In this document: positions 51,855-61,089 of the stretch, piece by piece
Numbering within the stretch: the stretch's first letter is position 1
How the letters are laid out: every line of letters begins with the position of its first letter
Source of the DNA: a bacterium
GTDB taxonomy: Bacteria; Verrucomicrobiota; Verrucomicrobiia; Limisphaerales; UBA11358
Direction of reading: 5' to 3'
DNA length: 64,000 nt
NCBI GenBank assembly: GCA_021813325.1
Contig: JAKALA010000014.1
Location: 1-64,000 of the forward strand
Made by a program: the position numbers and the translations under genes
Notes under the pieces: model-generated
What the model saw: the letters and a program-made list of their open reading frames with translations, nothing else
The model's database searches: none
What the model was told of the DNA's origin: nothing

Positions 51855-51966
51855 AGTTGAGAATTACATATGGACCCTATCAGTCAAATATTCCGCTGGC
51901 AACAACGTTGTTCGGGCAAAAATCGGACTGTGGGTTGAACCGTTGCGAGTGGTTCGCGTTGCCCAA

Positions 51967-53670
51967 TTAGCCCGCCGGCTCGGCGATCAAGTCGTAATCC
52001 GTGTGCCCGATGATTTTGACCCTGGCAAATTTGCCGAGCGGCATTTTGCCTTTGGGCGCACGGATGTAAACACGTCCGTCAATGTCGGGGGCATCGGCCT
52101 CGCCGCGACCGACGAAATAGTGCCCTTTCATATGGCTGGCATCTTGGTCGGACTCACGGATCAATCCATGCTCCCAGGATCTGACGTTGGCATTTTGAAG
52201 CTGCCGGGCATTGGCCTCGCCTTCAACGAGCACCTTGAGTTGGCGGCCGACAAAACTTTCCGAAACGGCGACGGCCACCTGATGCTGGGCGTGCATCACC
52301 AGTTCGCGTCGCTTCTGCCTGATGCGATTTGAAATTTGGCCGGCCATGGCCCCCGCGCGCGTTCCGTCTTCCTTGGAATAGGCAAAAACCCCCAGCCGCT
52401 CGAATTTGGTGTCGCGAATAAAATCCAGCAAAGTCTTGAAACTGGCCTCGGTTTCGCCGGGGAAGCCGACGATGAAGGTGGTGCGCAGGGCGATGCCGGG
52501 AATGCCGGTCCGAATGCGTCTGATCAAATCCACGATGAATTGCTGCGAAGTCTCGCGTCGCATTCGTTCCAGCATGTTGTCGTGAATATGCTGCAGCGGC
52601 ATGTCCACGTAACGCGCGACCTTTTGACATGCCGCGATGGTCTGGATGAGTTCATCAGTCCAGTGCGCCGGATGGGTGTAGAGCAGGCGAATCCAAAAAT
52701 CGCCTTTCAATGAATTCAATTCGCGCAACAGCGTGCAAATGGTGGTGGCATCGGCCGCCAGCGATTGGGTGGCGGCGTTGAATTTCTCCGGCGAGGAAAT
52801 GGCGCGGCTGTGATTGGGGCGCAAATCCAGTCCGTAATAAGTGGAGTCTTGGGAAATGAGGTTGATTTCCTTCACCCCGTCGGCGATCAGCGCCTCCGCT
52901 TCTTTGAGAATGTCGGCCTGCGGCCGGCTGCGGTGCGAACCGCGCATGCGCGGAATGATGCAAAAACTGCACGGGTGGTTGCAGCCTTCGGCGATTTTGA
53001 CATAGGCGAAATGTTTCGGCGTCAGCCGGAAGCGTGGTGTGTCAAAATCAGGGATGAATATGGGGCGTGGCGTGACCTCCAAGAACGGCCCGGCGACAGG
53101 AACGGTTTGGCCCAGGATGGTTTTGGTCCGGCCAAATTTCGCCGTGCCGCGAACGGCATTGGCTTTCTCATGTCCGCCGGTCGCACCACCTTTTTCAAGT
53201 TCATTCAATCGCGAAACCACGGTGCCCTTTTTAATGGGCGTCCCGCTGCCTGCCGCTTTGCTGGCGCGGTTGGCGACGGCTTTACCAAGGATTTCGCTGA
53301 CATTGGCCACTTGATCAATGCCCATGAACGCGTCCACTTCGGGCATGAGTTTGGGCAGTTCCGCGCGGAACCGCTGCGGCAGACAGCCGGAAACGATGAC
53401 AGCTTGACCGCGCTGATGGGCGTCGCGCAGTTCGACGGATTCGAGAATGGTGTCCACACTTTCCTCCTGCGCGGAGTCAATGAAGGAACAGGTGTTGACG
53501 ATGACCGCGTCGGCCCGGGTGGCGTCATTGGTGATTTCCACCCCGCTCTTGAGCAGCGAGCCGAGCATGATCTCGGCATCCACCAGATTTTTCGCGCAGC
53601 CGAGGGAAATGAGGCCGACGCGCAATGGCGCGCGGCCGGCGTTTTTTTCACGGGAAATTTTTTTTGTCAC
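51967..53670 (-). CDS. rimO: Ribosomal protein S12 methylthiotransferase RimO, extended
   Basis: A radical SAM enzyme with two Fe-S clusters that methylthiolates an Asp of S12. 567 residues, about 100 more than usual. The N-terminal cluster Cys are in 'ISLGCAKNLVDAE', 'VNTCSFIDSA' and 'SGCLPQRF'; the radical SAM triad is 'CNHPCSFC'. A TRAM-like RNA-binding domain ends the protein. Extra length sits around residues 140-210 ('GTPIKKGTVVSRLNELEKGG') and 300-325. Last gene of the SPFH-ABC run, 66 bases after the preceding gene. Confidence 0.92.
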   Translation of the reverse strand: MTKKISREKNAGRAPLRVGLISLGCAKNLVDAEIMLGSLLKSGVEITNDATRADAVIVNTCSFIDSAQEESVDTILESVELRDAHQRGQAVIVSGCLPQRFRAELPKLMPEVDAFMGIDQVANVSEILGKAVANRASKAAGSGTPIKKGTVVSRLNELEKGGATGGHEKANAVRGTAKFGRTKTILGQTVPVAGPFLEVTPRPIFIPDFDTPRFRLTPKHFAYVKIAEGCNHPCSFCIIPRMRGSHRSRPQADILKEAEALIADGVKEINLISQDSTYYGLDLRPNHSRAISSPEKFNAATQSLAADATTICTLLRELNSLKGDFWIRLLYTHPAHWTDELIQTIAACQKVARYVDMPLQHIHDNMLERMRRETSQQFIVDLIRRIRTGIPGIALRTTFIVGFPGETEASFKTLLDFIRDTKFERLGVFAYSKEDGTRAGAMAGQISNRIRQKRRELVMHAQHQVAVAVSESFVGRQLKVLVEGEANARQLQNANVRSWEHGLIRESDQDASHMKGHYFVGRGEADAPDIDGRVYIRAPKGKMPLGKFARVKIIGHTDYDLIAEPAG

Positions 53671-53736
53671 AGCCGGCGAAGATTACCAGAGTTTTTCATG
53701 CTGGCAATCCCCGGTGACAATCCGCGAATCATCCCA

Positions 53737-55287
53737 TTATTTCGCGGGCGCATTGGTGGCGCCGGCGGGAATGGAATTGGTGGCGGTAGGACTCGCCGCA
53801 TTCGTCGAGGTCAAAGTGCTGGCGGCGGTTTCGGCCGGCAAGCCCAGTTGCGTGCGCAATACCGCCCGGGCGGCGTAGGGGATGCCGTTTTTGGGATCCA
53901 GCAATCCGTCGATGACCGTTTTGTTCATGGTGTCAAACGGCGGGAGTGGAATTCGCTTATTGCCGTTGTAGCTGGCGGTCTTCGCGACGTAGCGTTGATA
54001 AACTTTGATGACCAGCCGCTTTAAATTTTCATAACGATCATCCTCGCCGCACGCCAGGTTGTAATAGGCCCGGGTCAGCATGCCCATGAGGGCGGAGGTG
54101 ACGCGGTCCTGGGAGGTTTCGCCGATGTCAATCTGCGTAACCGCGACGGCGTATTCATCCAGCGTGAGGGTCTTCGGCAAGGAATCCGGCTGATTTTCAA
54201 TGATGGGTTTGTCCGGATATTTTTCGCCGAGATATTTGAACCATTTATTGGCCTCGGCGATGCGGTTGTCTTCGTAGAGATAGTAAACGGCGTCGCGGAG
54301 AAAATTGCGGTGCGCGCGGCGAATGCCTTCGCGCTGACCAATATCGGTTTCCTCCAGAATGTTGGTTTCGTAAGCCTGATTGACCTTGTCCACCAGATCG
54401 AGGTTGGGACCGAGCGAGTATTGCTTGGAAAACGGATCTGAAAGAATCCGGCCGTGATGAAACGCCTGCAACATGGACTGATAGATGATGCGACGTAATT
54501 TGATCAGGTCGTCGGATTTGACTTTATTCGGATTCTTCTCGGCCGCATCCATGCCTTTGGCGCCCCAGTAAATGGCGTGAGCTTCCGGCAGACGCCAGTC
54601 AAAGGGACCATACGTTTCATCGACCTTTTTGACGAACTGCGGGTCCATCTTGAATTTTTCCCGAAAGATCGCGACGTTGTTGCTCGCCTCCGGCGTGGTG
54701 GGCATCAACAGCTCGGAGAAATTGGTGCCGTTCGGCCCGAAGAAATTTTTCATTTCCCCCGCCCACTGGCTCTTGTAGTAAATGTTGGCGTCGTCCAGAT
54801 TGGCGCCCATCTTGTGCTGGAAAAACCAGGCAAGTTCGCGGTAAATATCGATGCTGTTGGGGTTGTAACGCAGGCCGTCGTCGCGCAGCAGTTCAATGCC
54901 GCGTTCCAGCCAGCGCCAGCGGTCGGGAAAATCCTTGAATTTGACGGAGATGTTGTAGGCCATGTTCCACGCTTGAAACAGCCAGACCTGCGGATACGTT
55001 GGCTCAAGCTCCGTGATCCAATCGGCCAACTGCGTGGCTTCAAAGAATTTGTCGTCCTGCTGGAGATCATTGGCGCGAATCCACAGGTAATTGGAAATCA
55101 AACCGCGAAATCCACCCAGCGCCACCGTGGTGAACGCGAGCATGGGCGGCGCGTTTTTCAGAACTTCCCCGCGGGTCAAGCCGAGGGTGTCGCGGTCATG
55201 GTTGATCGACCGTTGCACCCGTCCCGCGCTGAACAGGAGCGCCGCAGCCAGCAAACCCAGAATGACTTTTTTGACGCGTGAATTCAT
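53737..55287 (-). CDS. Membrane-anchored helical (TPR-like) protein of the ABC exporter locus
   Basis: 516 residues from the ATG at 55287. An N-terminal signal anchor (about 6-22) is followed by a large helical region with TPR-like pairs ('ATQLADWITELEPTYPQVWL', 'RWRWLERGIELLRDDGLRYN', 'DIYRELAWFFQHKMG'). The tail is Ala/Thr/Ser-rich and of low complexity. The start overlaps the ABC permease stop by 4 bases, so it is likely translated with it and may act as a periplasmic partner. No named family recognised. Confidence 0.7.
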   Translation of the reverse strand: MNSRVKKVILGLLAAALLFSAGRVQRSINHDRDTLGLTRGEVLKNAPPMLAFTTVALGGFRGLISNYLWIRANDLQQDDKFFEATQLADWITELEPTYPQVWLFQAWNMAYNISVKFKDFPDRWRWLERGIELLRDDGLRYNPNSIDIYRELAWFFQHKMGANLDDANIYYKSQWAGEMKNFFGPNGTNFSELLMPTTPEASNNVAIFREKFKMDPQFVKKVDETYGPFDWRLPEAHAIYWGAKGMDAAEKNPNKVKSDDLIKLRRIIYQSMLQAFHHGRILSDPFSKQYSLGPNLDLVDKVNQAYETNILEETDIGQREGIRRAHRNFLRDAVYYLYEDNRIAEANKWFKYLGEKYPDKPIIENQPDSLPKTLTLDEYAVAVTQIDIGETSQDRVTSALMGMLTRAYYNLACGEDDRYENLKRLVIKVYQRYVAKTASYNGNKRIPLPPFDTMNKTVIDGLLDPKNGIPYAARAVLRTQLGLPAETAASTLTSTNAASPTATNSIPAGATNAPAK

Positions 55288-56669
55288 TGCGTGCCTTGCG
55301 CCGTGGCCAGTTCGCGGCGACTGAAGAAAATGATGCCGGCGATACTCATCACGCCACTGATGATCAACACGATTTGGGCGAAGGCCTTGCCCAGCTCGCT
55401 CCACGTGATGCTTCGTCCGCTGCTCAAGGCTTCAATCGGCGAATAGCTGTTTACCAAGTCTGCGACGGATAAGACGCCTTTGAAGGCCGGAATTAAAACG
55501 TAGTCCATGACCGAATGACCGATCTCGCCGGACTCTTCATCGCCGGCTACCACCGAGCCGGAATCCACCGTTTCGGCCAGTGTGCCGCTGCTCAGGACCA
55601 CGAGCAGCATGGCCATCGCAAAAAAAGAGGCGACCGGAAATGACAGGAAGCTGGCCGCCATCAACCCCAATGCCGCCACCATGGCCATCCAGCAGAAGAT
55701 AATCATCAATCCGCGCGCAAAGTTGAGGCCAAAGGTGCCTTCGGGATAGAGCACTTCCATGCCGTCGTCCAGCGGGAAGAGCAGGGCGGTGTCGTTCATG
55801 TTCACAAAGGAGATGGTCAGCAGGCCGTCGGCATCAAACATGTCGGCGGGAATGGCAAATTCATGGAACGTGTCCGGCGACAGGCTCATCACGTCACTGC
55901 GCCAGAGCTTGGTTTTTTGGGGCACCCCCACCTGCCAGTAAGCGTCGAACGTGCCGGACGCGCTTTTCTGGGCGGAATTGAATTTCACGCGCAATTGCAG
56001 CGGTTTGCCGGCCAGATAATTCTTGGCAAAGCCCAGATTGATTTCCCACGTTTTGGCGTAACTGGGCGGCACCACTTGCAGGGCGGCTTTCACCTGTTCC
56101 CGAATTTGGCGTTTGACCTCCGGGACATCCACTTTGTCAACCGGGGTGGTTTTCAAGCGCTCCTGCAAGATTTGTTCGGCGCTGGCGTCAATTTCCTTTT
56201 GATCGACCAGTTCCTTGGCCGAACCCCGGGCCACCAGCACCTGTTCACGCAGGATTTTCTGTTCAGCGGACGGAAGTTTGGTGGCGCGCCATTCCAGCAA
56301 GCCGTAAATACATCCGCCGGAAATTGCCAGCAAGGTCGCGTTCAGCGTCATGATGCCGATCCATTTGCCCAGCCAGATTTGCCAGCGCCCGATGGGTTTG
56401 GTGGCCACCACCTGGATTTGGCATTCCTCAATGTCCCGCGCCAGGGTGCCGCACGAGAGCCACAGCGTGGAGATCCCCAGCAGCACGGTGATGGTGCTGA
56501 GCGTGTAGGTCAAAATAATTTGCGTAAATCCGCGGGCCGTGCCGTCGTCCTTGATGATCAAAGGCAGCCCGACCACGGCGCCGACCAACAGCACGGCAAT
56601 GACCAGAAACAGTTTGAAGCGCAATGCCGCTTTCCAAGTCAACCAGGCGATGGTGAGAATTCGTTGCAT
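55284..56669 (-). CDS. ABC-2 type transporter permease with large extracytoplasmic insert
   Basis: 461 residues. A first group of helices (about 17-36, 48-68, 93-115) is followed by a soluble insert of about 190 residues (125-315) with a helical part and a beta-rich part ('LRVKFNSAQKSASGTFDAYW'). Then come three to four helices (about 315-360, 360-385, 430-455). This is the layout of ABC-2 permeases of gliding or export systems (GldF-like). The insert faces outside. Partner of the ATPase at 56747; 78 bases separate them. Confidence 0.8.
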   Translation of the reverse strand: MQRILTIAWLTWKAALRFKLFLVIAVLLVGAVVGLPLIIKDDGTARGFTQIILTYTLSTITVLLGISTLWLSCGTLARDIEECQIQVVATKPIGRWQIWLGKWIGIMTLNATLLAISGGCIYGLLEWRATKLPSAEQKILREQVLVARGSAKELVDQKEIDASAEQILQERLKTTPVDKVDVPEVKRQIREQVKAALQVVPPSYAKTWEINLGFAKNYLAGKPLQLRVKFNSAQKSASGTFDAYWQVGVPQKTKLWRSDVMSLSPDTFHEFAIPADMFDADGLLTISFVNMNDTALLFPLDDGMEVLYPEGTFGLNFARGLMIIFCWMAMVAALGLMAASFLSFPVASFFAMAMLLVVLSSGTLAETVDSGSVVAGDEESGEIGHSVMDYVLIPAFKGVLSVADLVNSYSPIEALSSGRSITWSELGKAFAQIVLIISGVMSIAGIIFFSRRELATAQGTQ

Positions 56670-56746
56670 TAAAAGTTAGACACTGAATTCACTAATTTAC
56701 ACGAATGAAAATGTGGTTGAAAATTCGTGTAATGGCGTGGCGTGTG

Positions 56747-57949
56747 TCATTTCTTCCCTCCAAGCAGCGACGACAGTTTTTCATCCGCCTTGGACAAATC
56801 CACCGGTTTGGCTTCGGGTTTGGTTTCGGATGGCGGCGGCACGGCGGGTGTGGCCGGGGTGGCCTGGGTCAAGGCGTCGAGTTTAACTTCGTTAATGGCG
56901 GGTTTGGCCGGTGCTGGCGTGGTGGCCGGGGCAATCGCTGGCGCCTGCGGCAGCGAAAGTTTTTCCAAAACTTTGTCCGCGGATTTTGCCGGCTGCGCCG
57001 GCTGATCCCCGCGCAAATATTCCGCCACGCGGGCGCCCGACTGCGCGCCGCTGGTTTCCTTGGCGGACTGTTTGGCCTTGGCCACGACATCCAGAAAATA
57101 GCTTTCCAGATTTTGCGTGGGATTATCCACCCGCACTTCACCGGTTGAAATATCCTTGCGGATGGTTTCCAGAACCTTGGCCAGGGTTTCCTTGGGCAGC
57201 ACCGGCGTGGTGATGCGCACCGTGTTTGGCTCGACGAGCAATTCCTTCAACGTTCCCGCCGCCTGGATTTTTCCGCCGTAGTAAATCACGACCCGGTCGC
57301 AAACATCTTCCACGTCGGACAACAAATGACTGCTCAGGATTACCGTCTTGCCGCGTCGTGCCAGGGCGACGATCAGATCTTTGACCTCGCGACAGCCAAT
57401 GGGATCAAGACCCGCCGTCGGTTCGTCCAGAATGACCAGGTCAGGATCGTTGATGAGCGCCTGGGCCAGGCCGATGCGGCGTTGCATGCCTTTGGAAAAT
57501 TCCCCAATCGCCCGGTTCTGGGTCTTGCCCAGCCCGACCATTTCCAGCAACTGTTCCGTGCGGTTGTGCCGGTCTTCTTTGGACAAATGAAACAGGTTGC
57601 CGAAGAAATTCAGGGTCTCGCGCGAATTGAGGTAGCGATACAGATAAGATTCCTCCGGCAAATAGCCGATCCGCGCTTTCGTCTGCACGTGGCGCGGGGA
57701 ATGACCAAACACTTCCATGTGACCCTTGGTCGGATTCAGCAAGCCCAGCAATAGTTTGATCGTGGTGGATTTGCCGGAGCCGTTCGGGCCGAGCAGACCG
57801 AAAATTTCGCCTTTGCGGACTTCAAAATCCACGCCGTCCACCGCGCGCGCTTTCGGGCGGTTCCAAAAATCCTTGAAGACTTTCGTAAGCCCGCGAACGG
57901 AAACAACCACTTCGCTATTGGACGGCGGATTGGAATCGACGGCTGCCAT
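56747..57949 (-). CDS. ABC transporter ATP-binding protein with Ala/Pro-rich tail
   Basis: 400 residues. Walker A 'GLLGPNGSGKSTT' near 50, signature 'FSKGMQRRIGLAQAL' near 150 (SKGM in place of LSGGQ), Walker B 'LVILDEPTAGLDP' near 170, and a H-loop 'ILSSHLLSDVE'. These match the ATPases of ABC-2 exporters. Residues after 305 form a low-complexity Ala/Pro/Lys tail of about 95 residues unusual for the family. Lies 17 bases after the P-type ATPase gene. Confidence 0.92.
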   Translation of the reverse strand: MAAVDSNPPSNSEVVVSVRGLTKVFKDFWNRPKARAVDGVDFEVRKGEIFGLLGPNGSGKSTTIKLLLGLLNPTKGHMEVFGHSPRHVQTKARIGYLPEESYLYRYLNSRETLNFFGNLFHLSKEDRHNRTEQLLEMVGLGKTQNRAIGEFSKGMQRRIGLAQALINDPDLVILDEPTAGLDPIGCREVKDLIVALARRGKTVILSSHLLSDVEDVCDRVVIYYGGKIQAAGTLKELLVEPNTVRITTPVLPKETLAKVLETIRKDISTGEVRVDNPTQNLESYFLDVVAKAKQSAKETSGAQSGARVAEYLRGDQPAQPAKSADKVLEKLSLPQAPAIAPATTPAPAKPAINEVKLDALTQATPATPAVPPPSETKPEAKPVDLSKADEKLSSLLGGKK

Positions 57950-57966
57950 AAATCAATGAGTCAAGG

Positions 57967-59952
57967 TTACGCCGCCTTGGGCGTCAATTGGCCGGTCGGT
58001 TTCGCCGGGAACGTTTCCATTTCCGGATGGAAATGTTCCAGTTCCTCGCCCTTGCGCACGAGCCGCGCGCTGTTGAAGATCACGATCAGCGAGCCAACGT
58101 TGTGCAGGATGGCCGCCACAATCGGGCCGATCACGCCGAAGGAAGTGATGGTGAGGCCCACGATGATGAACAACGCGCCAAACAGGAAATTCTGGTTGAT
58201 GACCGTGCGGGTGCTGCGGGAAAGCTTCACCAGGAACGGCAGGCGGCGCAGATCATTGTTCATCAGGGCAATCGTGGCGCTGTGAATGGCCACTTCGCTG
58301 CCGGCCGCGCCCATGGCGATGCTGATGTCGCCCGCAGCCAGCGCCGGCGCGTCATTCACCCCGTCGCCAACCACGGCCACTTTGTAGCCCTTGGCTTTGA
58401 CCGTGCGCACAAATTCCACCTTGTCTTGCGGCAAGCAATCGCCCTTGGCCTCTTCACAGGCGATTTCGGCGGCCACGCGCGTGGCCACTGGCTGACGGTC
58501 GCCGGAAACCATTGACACGCGGCGAACCCCGGCTTCCTTCAATTCAGCCAATGCTTCCCTGGCTTCCTCGCGGGTCTTGTCCTGCATGCCCACCCAGCCG
58601 ACGCATTTGCCATTCTGCGCCACAAAAATCAGGCTCCAGCCCTCGGCATCATTGACGTCCACGGATTTTTCAAAGCCGCCGTCAATTCCGTTGTCCTTCA
58701 ACCATTGGGCGCGGCCCACCAAAACCGTCGTGTTATTGATTTGCGCTTTGACGCCGCGGCCGGCGGTTTCGGCAAAATCTTTTGGCTCGGCCAAAGGCAC
58801 GCCGGCTTCGCTGGCCAGGTTGGCCAACGCCTTGGCGGTCGGGTGATTGCTGTATTTTTCGGCGGAAGCCGCGAGCAACAAGAGTTCGGCGGGCTTGGCA
58901 TCGCCGATGGGGGCCAGCCGGCTGACCGCCAGTTGGCCCGTGGTCAGCGTGCCGGTTTTGTCAAAGATGAACGCATTGATTTTCGCGGCCAGCTCGATGT
59001 CCGCGACGTTCTTGATGAGAATGCCCAGACGCGCGGCAGCGGATAGTGCCGCCACCATCGCGGTGGGCGTGGCCAGAATGAAAGCGCACGGACAGGAAAC
59101 CACAAACACGGCGATCACGCGGCTCAGGTCGTGCGTAAAGGCCCAGACCAGCGCGCCGATGACCAGCACAAGCGGCGTGTAAAAACCCATGTATTGATCC
59201 ACGATCTTCTGGATCGGCAATTTGGTTTTTTCTGCGGCAATGATGAGTTCGCGCACGCGTCCGATGGTGGTGTCGGTGCCGGCGCGGCTGACTTTGATTT
59301 CCAGCACGCCCGTGAGGTTTTGCGTGCCGGCGAACACCTCGTCGCCCACGCTTTTTTCGGCGGGCAACGATTCGCCGGTGATGGTGGCCTGGTTGAATGA
59401 TCCCTGGCCGCTGGCAATGACACCGTCGGCGGCCACATTGTCGCCGGGACGAATCCGGATGACATCGCCCACGGCCAGCTCGCTGGCGGCGACTTCCTCT
59501 TCGCTGCCGTCTTTTTTGATGCGGCGCGCCTTGGTGGGCGTGAGTTTGATCAGAGATTCAATCGAATCGCGCGCGCCCTGGGCAGTGCGGGTTTCGATGA
59601 TTTCTCCGGTTAACATGAAAAACGCCACAATGCCGGCGGTTTTGTAGTCGCCCGAAGCAAAGGCCGCGAGCACGGCGATGGCGACGAGTTCGTTGATGCT
59701 CAGATTGCCCCGGCGCAAATCTTTGACGGCGGTGACAATGATGGGGTAGCCGAGAATGATTGATCCAATCATGGCGCTGGCGCTGGCCAAGGTATTGCCG
59801 GATTCAAACATCCAATCGACCAGAAAGGCGTTGAGCACAAAGACGACGCCCAGCACCGCCTGCCAGAGGTGAACGACGGAATGTTCGTGGTCGTGGCCAC
59901 AGCCGCAGTTCGGTCCGTGCTCGTGTTGGCTTAAAAGGGAAGTAACCTGCAT
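57967..59952 (-). CDS. Heavy-metal translocating P-type ATPase (P1B) with His/Cys-rich N-terminus
   Basis: 661 residues, 6-8 membrane helices. In place of an HMA domain the N-terminus has 'HEHGPNCGCGHDHEH' (residues 10-24), a compact metal-binding tail suited to zinc, cadmium or cobalt. The transport motif 'SCPCAF' is near 288, the phosphorylated Asp in 'DKTGTLT' near 330, 'SNHPTAKAL' near 373, and the hinge 'VGDGVNDAPAL' near 520. Exports divalent metals from the cytoplasm. It lies 27 bases after the third SPFH gene and 17 before the ABC ATPase gene, so it belongs to their transcript. Confidence 0.93.
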   Translation of the reverse strand: MQVTSLLSQHEHGPNCGCGHDHEHSVVHLWQAVLGVVFVLNAFLVDWMFESGNTLASASAMIGSIILGYPIIVTAVKDLRRGNLSINELVAIAVLAAFASGDYKTAGIVAFFMLTGEIIETRTAQGARDSIESLIKLTPTKARRIKKDGSEEEVAASELAVGDVIRIRPGDNVAADGVIASGQGSFNQATITGESLPAEKSVGDEVFAGTQNLTGVLEIKVSRAGTDTTIGRVRELIIAAEKTKLPIQKIVDQYMGFYTPLVLVIGALVWAFTHDLSRVIAVFVVSCPCAFILATPTAMVAALSAAARLGILIKNVADIELAAKINAFIFDKTGTLTTGQLAVSRLAPIGDAKPAELLLLAASAEKYSNHPTAKALANLASEAGVPLAEPKDFAETAGRGVKAQINNTTVLVGRAQWLKDNGIDGGFEKSVDVNDAEGWSLIFVAQNGKCVGWVGMQDKTREEAREALAELKEAGVRRVSMVSGDRQPVATRVAAEIACEEAKGDCLPQDKVEFVRTVKAKGYKVAVVGDGVNDAPALAAGDISIAMGAAGSEVAIHSATIALMNNDLRRLPFLVKLSRSTRTVINQNFLFGALFIIVGLTITSFGVIGPIVAAILHNVGSLIVIFNSARLVRKGEELEHFHPEMETFPAKPTGQLTPKAA

Positions 59953-59979
59953 AGCAATTTAATTTAACATGATTGCGGT

Positions 59980-61089
59980 TTACGGGGTTGCCGATCTGGG
60001 CTGGGGCGGTTCCCGGCTGATCAGCAACCGCATTTCGCGAGGCTGGCCATCCCCGCGCTGCGGCATGAAGATTTTATCCTGCACGTTCGTTAAAATTTGC
60101 GGCATGGCCTTGGCCAGTTCCATTTGGGCGAACAATTTGGGATCGGCCTGGTATTTCGGCAGCAATTCGCTGAACGCCTTGGCGTCGGATTTCACTCCGG
60201 AAACAAAACGGGTGCGGGCGGATTCCGCGGCGTTGGTGATGGAGGCGGCTTCGGCGCTGGCCTGGCTTAAAATGCGGTTTTCCTCGCTGTGCGCGTCGCT
60301 CAACAGTTTGTCATAATTCAACTGGGCGGTGGTCACCTGGGCAAACACATCCTTCAACTGCCGCGGCGGAATGCTTTCCACCTGCACATCGCCGTCGCCG
60401 ATGGCCACGCCGAGATGTTCCTGTTCCGCCAGTTCCACGATCCGCTGTTTGACGGCGTCCTGAAAGCCGGCCCGGTTGCGGGTGAGAATGTCATCCACGT
60501 TAAAGCGCGAGGCCGCGTAGATGATCGCATTGTTGGCGGCGTTTTGCACGGCGTTGGAAATGCCGGCCAGGCTGAAATTGTGGTTTGTGCCGCTGGTGAA
60601 ATTGAAAATGGCCGTAAGCGGATTTTCGATTCGGTAGAGCACCGTGGCGCGGGTATGAACGATGTTGCGATCGGCGCTCAAAACGTAGCCGTCCACCGCC
60701 GGATTCAACGACGGACCGGGCGGCGGTTCGGTGCCGGCCACTTCCTGCTCGGGCGTGGTGTAATACCAGCCAACCGTGGTTTTAACCTGCTGGACTTCGG
60801 TGATGGGAATGTGAATGACTTCGTCGATCGGGTAGGGGAACGACCAGTAAAGTTTGCCGGAACTGAGCAGCATTTTCTGGCCTTCGCCAAGGGGTTTGCC
60901 AAAGCGGAGAATGACGGCTTTTTCCTGCGGTCCAACGGTGAAAAATCCCGCCGCAAAAATAATGACTACCAGCGCCACCATCGCAATTTTGACGATGACA
61001 AAACTGCTGCGCAACGCCTCCGAGAGCGCCTGGGAACCGGCGTCGCGCGTTTCGGGCAGCGGCGAATGAGAATGATCGTGATTACTCAT
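59980..61089 (-). CDS. SPFH-domain membrane protein, third of three (HflK/C-like)
   Basis: 369 residues. His-rich start 'MSNHDHSHSPLPETRDA', one membrane helix (about 31-51), then the SPFH domain ('VGPQEKAVILRFGKPLGEGQ' onward to about 250) and a coiled coil. Ends in a Pro-rich tail. HflK/HflC complexes modulate the FtsH protease and form membrane cages. It overlaps the preceding SPFH gene by one base. The His-rich head may bind metal, notable beside the metal ATPase. Confidence 0.85.
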   Translation of the reverse strand: MSNHDHSHSPLPETRDAGSQALSEALRSSFVIVKIAMVALVVIIFAAGFFTVGPQEKAVILRFGKPLGEGQKMLLSSGKLYWSFPYPIDEVIHIPITEVQQVKTTVGWYYTTPEQEVAGTEPPPGPSLNPAVDGYVLSADRNIVHTRATVLYRIENPLTAIFNFTSGTNHNFSLAGISNAVQNAANNAIIYAASRFNVDDILTRNRAGFQDAVKQRIVELAEQEHLGVAIGDGDVQVESIPPRQLKDVFAQVTTAQLNYDKLLSDAHSEENRILSQASAEAASITNAAESARTRFVSGVKSDAKAFSELLPKYQADPKLFAQMELAKAMPQILTNVQDKIFMPQRGDGQPREMRLLISREPPQPRSATP

